A program made the position numbers and the translations under genes. From an uncultured Mediterraneibacter sp. (GTDB lineage: Bacteria > Bacillota > Clostridia > Lachnospirales > Lachnospiraceae), in NCBI RefSeq assembly GCF_934309415.1, contig NZ_CAKRDI010000017.1, positions 3,991 to 67,990 of the forward strand: a DNA stretch of 64,000 nt, in the 5' to 3' direction. The stretch's first letter is position 1, and every line of letters begins with the position of its first letter. Below, in pieces: positions 24,902-33,922 of this stretch. Under the pieces are notes generated by a model. That model was not told the origin of the DNA and did no database searches. It was given only the letters and a program-made list of their open reading frames with translations.

Positions 24902-25780
24902 CTACTCAATATTCTGGATCTGTTCTCTGATCTTCTCGATCTCTGTCTTCAGTCCGATCGCAAGATTCGATACTTCCAGATCGTTCGCTTTCGAAAGAAT
25001 CGTATTCGCCTCACGATTCATCTCCTGTGCAATAAAATCAAGCTTGCGTCCGATCCCTTCTGTCTCTTCCAGAGTAGAACGCATATGCTGGATATGACTC
25101 TTTAGTCTCACGACCTCTTCATCTGTACAGATCTTATCTGCAAATACAATCACCTCTGCTGCGATCCTGCTGTCCTCGATCTGTGTATCCTCCAGCAGCT
25201 CTCTCATCTTTTCTTCCAGCTTGGCCCTATATTCTGCCACGATCTGCGGGGAACGTTCCTCCACAGCCGTCACCTGTTCTTCCAGAAAATCCAGCTTGGC
25301 AAGCAGGTCTTTTTTCAGATTCTCGCCCTCTGTAGTCCTTGTCTCAACAAACTGTGCAAATGCTCCTTCCAGAGCTTCTTTCAGTCCGTTCCACAGCTCT
25401 TCTTCATCTTCCGGCTGTTCTTCCATTGTAAACACTTCCGGGAAACGGGAAAGTGCTGATACATTCACATCATTCTTCAGGCCGAACTCTTCACTCATCT
25501 GCTGCAGATATTTCACATATTCTGCTGCCACTGCCGCATTATACTTCACAGATACCTGTGACTGAGATGCATCTTCGTATGTAATAAAGATATCTACTTT
25601 TCCGCGGTTTGCGTAAGATTTTAAAAGTGTCCGGATCGATGTTTCAAAAAAATTAAGTTTCTTTGGCATACGGATGTTTACATCCAGATATCTGTGATTC
25701 ACACTTTTAAGCTCTACCGTGAACTTCTTTGAATCCTTCTGGACTTCACATCTTCCAAACCCTGTCATGCTTTTGATCAT
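24902..25780 (-). CDS. YicC family endoribonuclease-like protein
   Basis: A 292-aa YicC protein. MIKSMTGFGRCEVQ at the start and VELKSVNHRYLDVNIRMPK near residue 22 are diagnostic, with the DUF1732 C-terminal part (EVVRLKSHIQHMRSTLEE, then REANTILSKAND). E. coli YicC has been reported to have RNase activity; the role in Firmicutes is less clear. I choose the second ATG (25780), nine bases from GAGGA, over the first at 25786, which is too close to it. Confidence 0.9.
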   Translation of the reverse strand: MIKSMTGFGRCEVQKDSKKFTVELKSVNHRYLDVNIRMPKKLNFFETSIRTLLKSYANRGKVDIFITYEDASQSQVSVKYNAAVAAEYVKYLQQMSEEFGLKNDVNVSALSRFPEVFTMEEQPEDEEELWNGLKEALEGAFAQFVETRTTEGENLKKDLLAKLDFLEEQVTAVEERSPQIVAEYRAKLEEKMRELLEDTQIEDSRIAAEVIVFADKICTDEEVVRLKSHIQHMRSTLEETEGIGRKLDFIAQEMNREANTILSKANDLEVSNLAIGLKTEIEKIREQIQNIE

Positions 25781-25809
25781 AGTCATTCATCCTCTGCTGT
25801 TAATTTATC

Positions 25810-25842
25810 ATTACTGTTCTCTCTCATGCAGTGAACAATAAC
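25810..25842. mobile_element. minimal A-family derivative, 33 bp
   Basis: ATTACTGTTC and GAACAATAAC separated by 13 bp, flanked by the perfect direct repeat AATTTATC (25802-25809 and 25843-25850). It keeps the ends but none of the internal hairpins and still shows a target-site duplication. Confidence 0.8.
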
Positions 25843-25915
25843 AATTTATCATAAACTGTGTCCATAATCTTATTTATTATACCCCTATCCTGCCGTTTTG
25901 GTCAACAGGTCTTTT

Positions 25916-25944
25916 TTGATGTTTTTTTAATTCTGTGTTATAAT
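25916..25944 (+). promoter_or_regulatory. probable sigma-A promoter of rqcH
   Basis: TTGATG, a 17-bp T-rich spacer, then a perfect TATAAT at 25939-25944, about 155 bp before the rqcH start. Confidence 0.65.
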
Positions 25945-26101
25945 CATTTCATTACGTGCTATTTCTCTGAAAACACCATAATTATCGCTGTTCACAGACG
26001 TGCAGTGATTCATTATCAATTTGGAGGACACACGCCCCGGTCTGTTATTGGACCTATTATTTTTAAGACGATAATTAAATTGAACGAAATGAGGAAAAAT
26101 T

Positions 26102-27841
26102 ATGGCATTTGACGGTATTGTCGTAGCAAATCTTGCTCACGAATTAAAGGAATCTCTGGTCAATGGCCGCATCGCAAAGATTGCACAGCCGGAGACCGAT
26201 GAACTTCTTCTTACTATAAAAACACAGGAAGGACAGCGCAGACTCTCCATCTCTGCGGATGCTTCTCTTCCACTAATCTATCTGACCGGAACGAACAAAC
26301 CAAGTCCGATGACTGCGCCGAACTTCTGTATGCTTCTCCGCAAGCACATCGGCGGCGGACGTATTGTGGACATCTGGCAGCCGGGACTGGAACGTATTCT
26401 GCATTTTACGATCGAACATCTGGATGAAATGGGCGACCTGTGCCGGAAAGATCTTGTTGTCGAGATCATGGGAAAACACAGTAACATCATCTTCTGTACC
26501 GAAGACGGAAAGATCATCGACAGTATCAAGCATGTCTCTGCACAGATGAGTTCCGTCCGGGAAGTCCTTCCGGGACGTGATTATTTTATTCCTGATACAA
26601 TGAACAAACTAGATCCGCTGACTGTAACAGCAGAAGAATTTGCCACTCATCTTACAGAAAAGCCGATGCCGTTGGCAAAAGCGATCTACACCAGTTTTAC
26701 CGGTATCAGTCCTGTGACGGCTGAAGAAATCTGTTCCCTTGCAGGCGTAGATTCTTCCATCCCGGCAAAGGATTATTCCGAAGATATTTTGCTGCATATT
26801 TATACGCAGTTTACAATTTATCTTTCTGCTGTAAAAGAACATAACTTCTCTCCTGCCATTTATTTTGACGGGAGAGAACCAAAAGAATTCTCGGCACTGC
26901 CGCTGACACATTTTTCAAATTATACAAAGAAAGATTATAATACGATCTCCGAGGTACTGGAGACTTATTACTCCACCCGCAGCCAGCTCACAAGAATCCG
27001 TCAGAAATCGGTAGACCTGCGTCATGTAGTTCAGACTGCACTGGAGCGTAACCGTAAGAAATATGATCTTCAGCTCCGTCAGCTCAAAGATACAGAAAAC
27101 AGAGACAAATACAAGGTTTACGGAGAACTGATCAACACTTACGGATATAACATGGAACCGGGTGCGAAGAAACTGGAAGCACTGAATTATTATACAAATG
27201 AAATGGTCTCCATCCCAATGGATCCGACCAAGACCGCTCAAGAAAATTCGCAGCGGTATTTTGCCAAATATAATAAGCAGAAACGTACTTTTGAAGCACT
27301 GACAGAGCTTTCTCAGGAAACATTAAATGAGATCAATTATCTGGAATCCATCCAGACTGCACTGGATATTGCACTGACTGAGGATGACCTGACAGAGATC
27401 AAAGAAGAGCTGGTGAATTCCGGTTATATTAAACGGAAATTTACAAAGAAAAAGGTGAAGATCAAAAACAAACCGCTCCATTATATTTCCAGTGACGGAT
27501 ATCACATTTATGTCGGAAAGAACAATCTGCAGAATGATGAACTCACTTTCCATTTCGCAGTCGGAAATGACTGGTGGTTCCATGCTAAGAAAGCTCCGGG
27601 TTCTCACGTAATTGTCAAGACAAACGGGGATGAGCTTCCGGACCGCACTTTTGAGGAAGCAGCACGACTTGCAGCCTATTATTCCAGCCAGCGCGGTTCC
27701 GATAAAGTGGAAATCGATTATGTCGAGAAAAAACAGGTGAAAAAGCCGGGTGGCGGAAAGCCTGGATTTGTTGTGTATTATACAAACTATTCCATGGTGA
27801 TCGACAGCGATATCAACGGATTGAAGGAATGTACGGACTAG
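26102..27841 (+). CDS. rqcH: NFACT family protein RqcH (ribosome quality control)
   Basis: A 579-aa Rqc2/NEMF homologue that binds stalled 50S-nascent chain complexes and adds C-terminal alanine tails with tRNA-Ala. Parts in order: NFACT-N (MAFDGIVVANLAHEL to about 180), helix-hairpin-helix near 195-225, coiled coils (about 280-440), and NFACT-R from about 450 with DWWFHAKKAPGSHVIVK near 492. The conserved Asp-Arg of the N-terminal domain appears as Glu-Arg (PGLERIL near 98). It is monocistronic; the TAG stop is the first three bases of a D-type repeat end. Confidence 0.93.
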   Translation: MAFDGIVVANLAHELKESLVNGRIAKIAQPETDELLLTIKTQEGQRRLSISADASLPLIYLTGTNKPSPMTAPNFCMLLRKHIGGGRIVDIWQPGLERILHFTIEHLDEMGDLCRKDLVVEIMGKHSNIIFCTEDGKIIDSIKHVSAQMSSVREVLPGRDYFIPDTMNKLDPLTVTAEEFATHLTEKPMPLAKAIYTSFTGISPVTAEEICSLAGVDSSIPAKDYSEDILLHIYTQFTIYLSAVKEHNFSPAIYFDGREPKEFSALPLTHFSNYTKKDYNTISEVLETYYSTRSQLTRIRQKSVDLRHVVQTALERNRKKYDLQLRQLKDTENRDKYKVYGELINTYGYNMEPGAKKLEALNYYTNEMVSIPMDPTKTAQENSQRYFAKYNKQKRTFEALTELSQETLNEINYLESIQTALDIALTEDDLTEIKEELVNSGYIKRKFTKKKVKIKNKPLHYISSDGYHIYVGKNNLQNDELTFHFAVGNDWWFHAKKAPGSHVIVKTNGDELPDRTFEEAARLAAYYSSQRGSDKVEIDYVEKKQVKKPGGGKPGFVVYYTNYSMVIDSDINGLKECTD

Positions 27842-27904
27842 AGCGTGTCTCCTCCTTCTCCGTTCCTTGTTTAAATAAAAGATGATTTTAAACTCAGAAC
27901 AGAG

Positions 27905-28129
27905 AATAACCCGACGGTTGGTATGACAGTGTTACTGTTCACTCCCATGTCAATCACTCCGCTGATTGGCATGGAGGATGCACGTATTGTCTTGAATGTA
28001 TCTCGCCCATCGCCAAAGGCGATTCTAAATGGCGAGATACGTTACTGTTTGCAGGGTTACCTGTGAACAGTAACTATGACAGTTACTGTAGCAGTAGCTG
28101 TAGAGGAAGCTGCAACATCTGATGGATGA
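27905..28129 (+). pseudogene. 3' remnant of a second GGGtGRT gene, split by an A element
   Basis: Bases 27905-27930 encode NNPTVGMTV and, after the A element, 28076-28129 encode MTVTVAVAVEEAATSDG and a stop. The intact gene's C-terminus reads NNPMVGMTVAVAVAVEEAAK. With the element and one copy of its duplicated target removed the frame is continuous, and over the shared 57 bases I count five differences. Upstream sequence has no further match, so only the gene's end remains. Confidence 0.8.
27931..28074 (-). mobile_element. A-family palindromic element, copy 3, inside gene remnant
   Basis: 144 bp, subtype 2. The flanking TATGACAGT is present at 27922-27930 and again at 28075-28083, and the uninterrupted coding sequence of the remnant has it only once. 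This is the clearest proof of insertion with a 9-bp duplication. Confidence 0.95.
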
Positions 28130-28177
28130 TCGAGTTGTAAAATATGTTAAAAAGAATTTTTAATATTAAAAGATGAA

Positions 28178-28236
28178 AAGGTGGATTTAACAACTGCTGT
28201 ACAAAAAACACTGTTGTTAAATCCACCTTCTGTTTT
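28178..28236. terminator. strong intrinsic terminator hairpin
   Basis: 17-bp perfect stem (AAGGTGGATTTAACAAC and its complement) around an 18-base loop, followed by TGTTTTT on the + strand. Confidence 0.8.
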
Positions 28237-28306
28237 TATTATAATTTCATTCTCTCAAATATCACTATCAGAGTTTTATTTAAACGTCAATCCGTTCTTT
28301 CCAGGT

Positions 28307-28339
28307 GTTACTGTTCACAGCATAGCTGTAAACAGCAAC
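28307..28339. repeat. A-family solo first hairpin
   Basis: GTTACTGTTCACAGCATAG then CTGTAAACAGCAAC; the first hairpin of subtype 1 alone, just beyond the stop of the lipoprotein gene. Confidence 0.75.
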
Positions 28340-28346
28340 CTTACAT

Positions 28347-29192
28347 TTACACTGCATTTTTTACTTCATCCGGCACCTGAATCTCTTCGACCTGATTGTA
28401 ATCCGTAAATTTCAATTCAATGGAATACAGATTCACTTTTGTTGTTTCTCCGAAGGAATCATACAATTCATTCAGCACATCACTCATATCCACAACAATC
28501 TTCGCCGGCAGCATTTCATCCTTATAAATATCGAAAATAACCGGTATCTGTAACTCCCGGATTGCTGTCTCATCCGGCAGCTCCACCAGATTGAAAGCCG
28601 TAACCATATCACGCCCCAGCAGACCTATCAGCTCGCTTCCGCTTACATCTCCGTACATCTGGTAACATTCCACTCCGTCAACCTTCACAGTATCTTCAGA
28701 CAGATGAAAGGATTCCATCGCTTTTCCTTCATGAGCAAAAATATTTCCGTCCACGCCAAGGTGATTCTCTTCATTGGAATCTGCCGCCTCTTTTGTCCAC
28801 TTGCCATCCATGCTGCTGTAGGTAACATATTTTCCGTCTTCTTCTGTCTGATATAATTCCAGATCCGCTGAAACTTTTGAATCTTTGATATTTACTGTCG
28901 CAGTTCCTTTTGCATGGCCTGCCGGCGGTTCCGTCGTATTCTCCGTATCAAGTTCCATGTTCACTTCCCGCAGATCCAGTACATCTGACATCTGGATCGC
29001 AAGCTCCACATGGTTCGAGGAAGACGTCACCTTCAGCATATTTGCCGATGACTCCTGCAACAGTTTCTTCGGCGTCATTCCGCCAATGCATCCAGTCATC
29101 CCAAAGATGCTTCCTGCTGTCAGGGACAGCACTGCCAGAACTGCCCCTGCCTTTTTACAGTTTTTCACGAGTCTGTCTCTCATTTTTGTCAT
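28347..29192 (-). CDS. hypothetical lipoprotein
   Basis: A 281-aa exported protein: basic N-terminus, hydrophobic segment VLAVLSLTAGSIFGMTG and lipobox with Cys at residue 35 (GMTGC), so it should be lipid-anchored outside the membrane. The rest (MLKVTSSSNHVELAIQMSDV, then DGKWTKEAADSNEEN and VDGVECYQMYGDVSG) resembles the lipoprotein folds that measure or carry hydrophobic ligands, but I do not assign a family. The start ATG has AGGAG six bases ahead. It begins three bases after the AAA ATPase stop, so the two are co-transcribed. Confidence 0.8.
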   Translation of the reverse strand: MTKMRDRLVKNCKKAGAVLAVLSLTAGSIFGMTGCIGGMTPKKLLQESSANMLKVTSSSNHVELAIQMSDVLDLREVNMELDTENTTEPPAGHAKGTATVNIKDSKVSADLELYQTEEDGKYVTYSSMDGKWTKEAADSNEENHLGVDGNIFAHEGKAMESFHLSEDTVKVDGVECYQMYGDVSGSELIGLLGRDMVTAFNLVELPDETAIRELQIPVIFDIYKDEMLPAKIVVDMSDVLNELYDSFGETTKVNLYSIELKFTDYNQVEEIQVPDEVKNAV

Positions 29193-29195
29193 AGA

Positions 29196-30488
29196 CTACT
29201 CCTGTCCTGCAAGATAATCGATAAACTGCTGCGCGGTTCTTCCGGAAAGTCCGCCGTGAGATAATTCCCACTTGTTTGCTTCCAGGAGCAGCTGCTCTTC
29301 CGGAAGATGGATTCCGTTCTTTTCTGCCAGCACACGCACGATTTCCTGGAATGCTTTCTTGTCTGGTGAACCGAAATAGATCGTTACACCAAAACGTGCT
29401 ACCAGTGACAGTTTTTCCTGTACGGTATCATTTGTATGCATATCCTCGTCACGATCCTGTTTATCCTTGAATGTCTCACGGATCAGGTGACGGCGGTTGG
29501 ATGTGGCATAGATCAGCACATTCTCCGGTTTCTTCTCAAGTCCGCCTTCAATGACCGCTTTCAGATATTTATATTCAATCTCAAATTCTTCAAAGGAAAG
29601 GTCATCCATATAAATAATAAACTTATAATTTCTGTTCTTGATCTGTGCGATCACATCGTTCAGATCCTGGAACTGATGCTTGTACACCTCGATCATACGC
29701 AGTCCCTGATCATAATACTGGTTCAGGATCGCCTTGATGGAAGAAGATTTACCGGTTCCTGCATCTCCAAACAGAAGACAGTTATTTGCTTTCTTTCCTT
29801 CTACAAATGCTTTTGTATTGTCAATCAGCTTTTTCTTCGCTGCTTCGTATCCAACCAGATCATCCAGATGTACATGCGCAATGTTTGTGATCGGCACGAT
29901 CTCCACATCCTCATGCTCCGGATGTTCAATACGGAATGCCTTATGAAGTCCTAATTTACCTACACCGAATTCCTTGTAGAACTGAGTCAGGATTTTCTTG
30001 AACTCTTCTGCGTCTTTTGCCGCACCAAGATCACGGCTCAGATCACAGATACGGTCTCTGATTCTGCGGTTGAAGATCTTTCCGCCGATATTGCATTTCT
30101 TATAATCCATCATGATCTGGAAGCAAGATGCATCCAGGTTCTTCTCAAGTTCTGCAAAATCATAGTCGAACATCTCCTTAAAAATCTCACAGTCATGCAG
30201 TGCAATATCGTTAATGCTTCCCTCTACTTCACCGACGATCTCACAGGAAGTACTGTATGCATTCTCATCGCTTGCAAGAAGAAATGTCAGATAGGTATGC
30301 CACAGATTCCCTTCAAATCCATGTCCCACAGACAGTTCCAGAAGCTGATTTGCACAGTCAAAGAGAAGGCCTCTGAGATCTTCTTTATTGTAATATTCGC
30401 TTTCATAGTTATCAATCAGAAATGTGATGTCATTCAGTATGTCTCCATATTCCATGTTCTTGTATAACATCAATTCATTTGTACGCAT
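29196..30488 (-). CDS. DUF815 family AAA ATPase
   Basis: A 430-aa cytosolic protein with an N-terminal helical region (residues 1-190) and an AAA+ ATPase module: Walker A LLFGDAGTGKSSSIKAIL near residue 244, Walker B KFIIYMDDLSFEE near 287, sensor-like YATSNRRHLIRE near 327 and arginine-rich VARFGVTIYFGSPD near 364. This matches the DUF815 family, whose substrates are unknown. Its operon partner is the lipoprotein gene three bases downstream; a link between the two products is unproven. Confidence 0.88.
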   Translation of the reverse strand: MRTNELMLYKNMEYGDILNDITFLIDNYESEYYNKEDLRGLLFDCANQLLELSVGHGFEGNLWHTYLTFLLASDENAYSTSCEIVGEVEGSINDIALHDCEIFKEMFDYDFAELEKNLDASCFQIMMDYKKCNIGGKIFNRRIRDRICDLSRDLGAAKDAEEFKKILTQFYKEFGVGKLGLHKAFRIEHPEHEDVEIVPITNIAHVHLDDLVGYEAAKKKLIDNTKAFVEGKKANNCLLFGDAGTGKSSSIKAILNQYYDQGLRMIEVYKHQFQDLNDVIAQIKNRNYKFIIYMDDLSFEEFEIEYKYLKAVIEGGLEKKPENVLIYATSNRRHLIRETFKDKQDRDEDMHTNDTVQEKLSLVARFGVTIYFGSPDKKAFQEIVRVLAEKNGIHLPEEQLLLEANKWELSHGGLSGRTAQQFIDYLAGQE

Positions 30489-30520
30489 TTTAAAACCTCA
30501 TTTCATTATAAAAAATTAGA

Positions 30521-30579
30521 ACATCTTTCTGCAAAATACACCTCACAATTTGCAGAAAGCATTTTTAAGACACACTCTA
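30521..30579. repeat. D-family fragment ending in the pheA stop codon
   Basis: Hairpin arms TTTCTGCA/TGCAGAAA, then GCATTTTTAAGACACACTCTA. On the - strand its terminal TAG is the stop codon of pheA. Confidence 0.75.
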
Positions 30580-31725
30580 AAGCTGCCCATCCATCGAGAA
30601 ATTTCCAAGGATTCTCAGATTTCTTGCTTCTTCTCTGAGTCCGCGGATTGCATTCTTCACAGCCGGATCTTCCAGGTTGCCGTCAAATTCTACGAAGAAT
30701 CTGTACTCCCACTGTTTTCCTTCCACCGGACGGGATTCGATCTTTGTCATATTCAGATTATTGTAAATAAAGTGTGAAAGAATATTGTAAAGAGATCCGC
30801 TCTCGTGAGGGAGTTCAAATTCAATACTGATCTTAGAAGCATTCTTCAAAAATACTTTCTGGTTTGTAACCACGATAAAACGGGTGCAGTTGTCATTTTC
30901 ATCATTGATTCCATCCACCAGGATCTCCAGACCGTGGAGTTTTGCTGCAAGCGCACTGCAGACAGCCGCCTGTGTCTTATCCTGCTCATCCAGCACTTTC
31001 TTGGCAGCGATCGCTGTATTTACCACACTGATTCTCTGCCAGTCGGAATGATCATCCAGAAAATGTGTCGTCTGCATCAGTGCTTCCGCCTTGGAATACA
31101 CTGTCTTTATATCTGTAAGCTTTGTGCCCGGAAGTCCGGATAAAGTATGGACAACCGGAAGGATTGTCTCTGCTACGATATAATTTTCAAACTCATCGAG
31201 CAGATCATACATCTCATTCACCGGACCGGCGGAAGAATTCTCGATCGGAAGGACAGCATAATCCGCCGCGCCCTCTTCGATTGCTTCCATTGCATCGCGG
31301 AATGTACGCACGTGGAAACTGTTGACATCTTCCCCAAAGAACTGAATCATGGCAGCCTGACTGTAGGCTCCTTCAGTTCCCTGAAATACAACTCTCGCCT
31401 TTTCCTTTTCAAGGGAATCAATCCGGATAAACGGAAGTCTTCCAAGTGCTCCTGCTTCCACCAGTTTCTGATACTGCAATTTTCTGCTCATAGACATGAG
31501 CTGGGAATACAGTTCCTTAATTCCCATCTTATTAAAATCACCCTGTACTTTGGACGCCACATCCACCAGTTTGTCCTTCTCTCTCTGACGGTCATAGACT
31601 TTGCGTCCGGCTTTTACTTTATATTCACCTACCTGTTGGCAGACATTCATTCTCATCTGAAATAATTCAGCCATACGATTGTCAATCTCATCCAGCTGAA
31701 CTCTAAGTTCTTCCAGTGTTGCCAT
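30577..31725 (-). CDS. pheA: bifunctional chorismate mutase / prephenate dehydratase
   Basis: A 382-aa P-protein that converts chorismate to prephenate and then to phenylpyruvate. AroQ chorismate mutase occupies residues 1-90 (LRVQLDEIDNRMAELFQMRM). Prephenate dehydratase follows from about 108 (VVFQGTEGAYSQAA, LPIENSSAGPVNEMYDLL, and the catalytic Thr in DNCTRFIV near 284). The ACT domain begins near 300, with ESGSLYNILSHF and MTKIESRP for phenylalanine feedback. The TAG stop is supplied by a D-family repeat end. Confidence 0.96.
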   Translation of the reverse strand: MATLEELRVQLDEIDNRMAELFQMRMNVCQQVGEYKVKAGRKVYDRQREKDKLVDVASKVQGDFNKMGIKELYSQLMSMSRKLQYQKLVEAGALGRLPFIRIDSLEKEKARVVFQGTEGAYSQAAMIQFFGEDVNSFHVRTFRDAMEAIEEGAADYAVLPIENSSAGPVNEMYDLLDEFENYIVAETILPVVHTLSGLPGTKLTDIKTVYSKAEALMQTTHFLDDHSDWQRISVVNTAIAAKKVLDEQDKTQAAVCSALAAKLHGLEILVDGINDENDNCTRFIVVTNQKVFLKNASKISIEFELPHESGSLYNILSHFIYNNLNMTKIESRPVEGKQWEYRFFVEFDGNLEDPAVKNAIRGLREEARNLRILGNFSMDGQL

Positions 31726-31756
31726 ATCTTACTTCTCCTTTGCACATACTGCCTGT

Positions 31757-31845
31757 TAGAGCGTGTCTGAATAATCACTCCTGCAATCTACATACCCCAC
31801 TTTGCGGGAGATGTCTTGCAGAAAGCATTTTTCAGACACGCTCTA
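31757..31845. mobile_element. D-family palindromic element, compact copy
   Basis: 89 bp with near-perfect inverted ends TAGAGCGTGTCTGAA and TTCAGACACGCTCTA, and an internal arm pair around TGCAA. The TA at each end would fit insertion at TA dinucleotides as in IS630/Tc1-type movement, but no empty site is available for comparison. Confidence 0.75.
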
Positions 31846-31912
31846 GTATAATACATTTTTTTCATAAAATCCATTCTTATTTCCAAATCCGTTTCGTCCA
31901 TGTTAATTAGCA

Positions 31913-32055
31913 GTTACTGTTCAGACCATAGCTAATCACTTTGCTGATTAGCTATGAGGATGCACGTTTTGGCCTGAATGCATCTCGCCCATCGTCGCAG
32001 ACGATTCTGAATGGCGAGATGCGTTACTGTTTGCAGCTATGCTGTGAACAGTAAC
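31913..32055 (-). mobile_element. A-family palindromic element, copy 4 (subtype 1)
   Basis: 143 bp, the exact reverse complement of copy 1 by eye. It is flanked by the perfect direct repeat AATTAGCA (31905-31912 and 32056-32063). Confidence 0.92.
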
Positions 32056-32114
32056 AATTAGCAGAGTGAATCATATGCGAAATTTTTTCATATAAAATTT
32101 CGTATAAATTTGTG

Positions 32115-32143
32115 TTGAAAATAAAAGCGTTTTAGTATATCAT
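32115..32143 (+). promoter_or_regulatory. probable promoter of the nitroreductase gene
   Basis: TTGAAA, a 17-bp spacer and TATCAT, ending about 40 bp before the start codon. Confidence 0.55.
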
Positions 32144-32182
32144 TAGATAGAATTATGAATCAAATCAATGGGAGGTTTACAC

Positions 32183-32719
32183 ATGAACGCTACTGAATGT
32201 ATTAAAACTCGCAGAAGTATCCGTAAATATAAGCCAGAACCAGTTGACCATTCTTTACTGGAGTCAGTTGTTTCGTTGGCTTCTTATTCCCCTTCCTGGA
32301 AAAACACTCAGATCACTCGTTACATCGCAATCGAAGATTCTTCTCTTCTTGGCAAAATCGCAGACGAATGTACCCCGGTATATAATTCTAATATTATAAA
32401 GCAGGCACCGGTTTTGATTGCCGTAACTCTGATCAAAGGAAGATGTGGCTTCGAACGTGACGGTTCTTATTCTACTAAAAAAGAAGACCGCTGGCAGATG
32501 TTCGATGTCGGTGCTGCCTGCCAGACATTTTGTCTTGCTGCAAAAGACAAAGGACTTGGCACAGTCATCATGGGGATTTTTGATGAGGATAAAATCACAG
32601 AACTTTTAAACATCCCGGAAGATCGTGAGCTTGCAGCACTGATTGCTGTCGGCTGGCCGGACATTGAACCGGAAGCACCAAAGAGAAAAACGGTCGAAGA
32701 CTTACTGGAGTATATCTAA
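32183..32719 (+). CDS. nitroreductase family FMN oxidoreductase
   Basis: A 178-aa flavoprotein of the nitroreductase fold, probably a homodimer using FMN and NAD(P)H. FMN-contacting IKTRRSIRKYKPEPVD at the N-terminus, SYSPSWKNTQ near residue 35 and the C-terminal KDKGLGTVIMGIFDEDKITE region near 119 and AVGWPDIEPEAPKRK near 157 support this. Substrate unknown. I start at 32183, with GGGAGG nine bases before; the ATG at 32168 is upstream of that site. A hairpin GAATGTGCC/GGCACATTC follows the stop before a B element. Confidence 0.9.
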   Translation: MNATECIKTRRSIRKYKPEPVDHSLLESVVSLASYSPSWKNTQITRYIAIEDSSLLGKIADECTPVYNSNIIKQAPVLIAVTLIKGRCGFERDGSYSTKKEDRWQMFDVGAACQTFCLAAKDKGLGTVIMGIFDEDKITELLNIPEDRELAALIAVGWPDIEPEAPKRKTVEDLLEYI

Positions 32720-32743
32720 CAAAGAATGTGCCTCGGCACATTC

Positions 32744-32883
32744 TAGCGCCTGCAGCGGTCGCTTGCGACATCTTCCTTGTACGCCGCAGTGCGCATCCTC
32801 GCGGAGCGTTTTTATATATTAGGAAAGAGCACTTTCTTAATATATAAAAAATGCTTTCTGCAGGACTTTTAAGACACACTCTA
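32744..32883. mobile_element. B-family element, copy 3, with D-family right end
   Basis: Starts TAGCGCCTGC and ends AAGACACACTCTA, combining the B body (long AT-rich hairpin around AGCA, arms TATATTAGGAAAG-like) with a D terminus. This suggests B is a variant or composite of D. It lies between the nitroreductase gene and pyrB. Confidence 0.75.
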
Positions 32884-32938
32884 AAATACAGATAAAATTT
32901 ACAGTGATGCGATTTCACATCACACAGGAGGTTAATTT

Positions 32939-33859
32939 ATGAGACATTTAATGAGCCCACTGGATTTTTCAGTGGAAGAACTGGACAAACTGCTTGACCT
33001 TGCACAGGATATCGAAGCACACCGTGAGAAATATGCTCACGCATGCGAAGGTAAAAAACTTGCTACATTATTTTATGAGCCAAGTACACGTACACGTCTG
33101 AGCCACGAAGCAGCTATGCTGAACCTTGGCGGAAGCATTATGGGATTCTCTTCTGCAAACTCAAGTTCTGCTGCAAAGGGAGAAAGCGTATCTGATACAA
33201 TCAGAACGATCTCCTGCTACGCAGACATCTGCGCAATGAGACATCCAAAAGAAGGGGCTCCAATGGTTGCATGCCAGCATTCCAGCATCCCTGTTATCAA
33301 TGCCGGAGATGGTGGACATCAGCATCCTACACAGACACTGACTGACCTTCTTACAATCCGTAACGTAAAAGGCCGTCTTGACAACATGACAATCGGTCTC
33401 TGCGGTGACCTGAAGTTTGGACGTACTGTTCACTCCCTGATCAACGCACTTGTAAGATATGAAGGAATTCGTTTCATCCTTATCTCTCCTGAAGAGCTGA
33501 GACTTCCGGAATACATCCGCCATGATGTACTGGATAAAAATAACATTCCTTATGAAGAAGTAGTTCGTCTGGAAGATGCTATGCCAAAACTTGATATTCT
33601 CTACATGACACGTGTACAGAAAGAACGTTTCTTCAACGAAGAGGATTATGTTCGTATGAAAGACTTCTACATTCTTGATAAAGAGAAAATGAAACTTGCT
33701 CCGGAAGATATGTATGTACTTCATCCACTTCCGCGTGTAAATGAGATCTCTGTTGATGTAGATGATGATCCGCGTGCAGCATATTTCCGTCAGGTACAGT
33801 ACGGTGTTTATGTTCGTATGGCACTGATCCTGACACTGCTTGACATTCACGTAGACTAA
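32939..33859 (+). CDS. pyrB: aspartate carbamoyltransferase catalytic subunit
   Basis: A 306-aa ATCase catalytic chain making N-carbamoyl-aspartate in pyrimidine synthesis. Carbamoyl-phosphate site [11 protein letters not shown] near residue 42, [17 protein letters not shown] near 122 and [11 protein letters not shown] near 261 are intact. AGGAGG lies before the ATG. Only about 55 bp separate it from the end of a B/D element, so its promoter is very close to or within that element. pyrI follows. Confidence 0.97.
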   Translation: MRHLMSPLDFSVEELDKLLDLAQDIEAHREKYAHACEGKKLATLFYEPSTRTRLSHEAAMLNLGGSIMGFSSANSSSAAKGESVSDTIRTISCYADICAMRHPKEGAPMVACQHSSIPVINAGDGGHQHPTQTLTDLLTIRNVKGRLDNMTIGLCGDLKFGRTVHSLINALVRYEGIRFILISPEELRLPEYIRHDVLDKNNIPYEEVVRLEDAMPKLDILYMTRVQKERFFNEEDYVRMKDFYILDKEKMKLAPEDMYVLHPLPRVNEISVDVDDDPRAAYFRQVQYGVYVRMALILTLLDIHVD

Positions 33860-33860
33860 A

Positions 33861-33889
33861 AGGTGATTAGCTTTGGTCTGAACAGTAAT
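33861..33889. repeat. A-family right-end fragment between pyrB and pyrI
   Basis: Reads AGGTGATTAGCTTTGGTCTG then AACAGTAATT, the last 28 bases of a subtype 1 element. It sits in the 63-bp gap of the pyrBI operon without separating the two genes further. Confidence 0.75.
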
Positions 33890-33922
33890 TGAATCATTCA
33901 CAAATGAAAGGGGAACAAACCA

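Noticed and set aside
25858..26112. 84-codon + strand frame before rqcH
   Set aside because: Covers the rqcH promoter and overlaps its start in another frame; composition is not protein-like.
32595..32918. 107-codon - strand frame
   Set aside because: B/D element plus antisense of the nitroreductase gene; no start signal.
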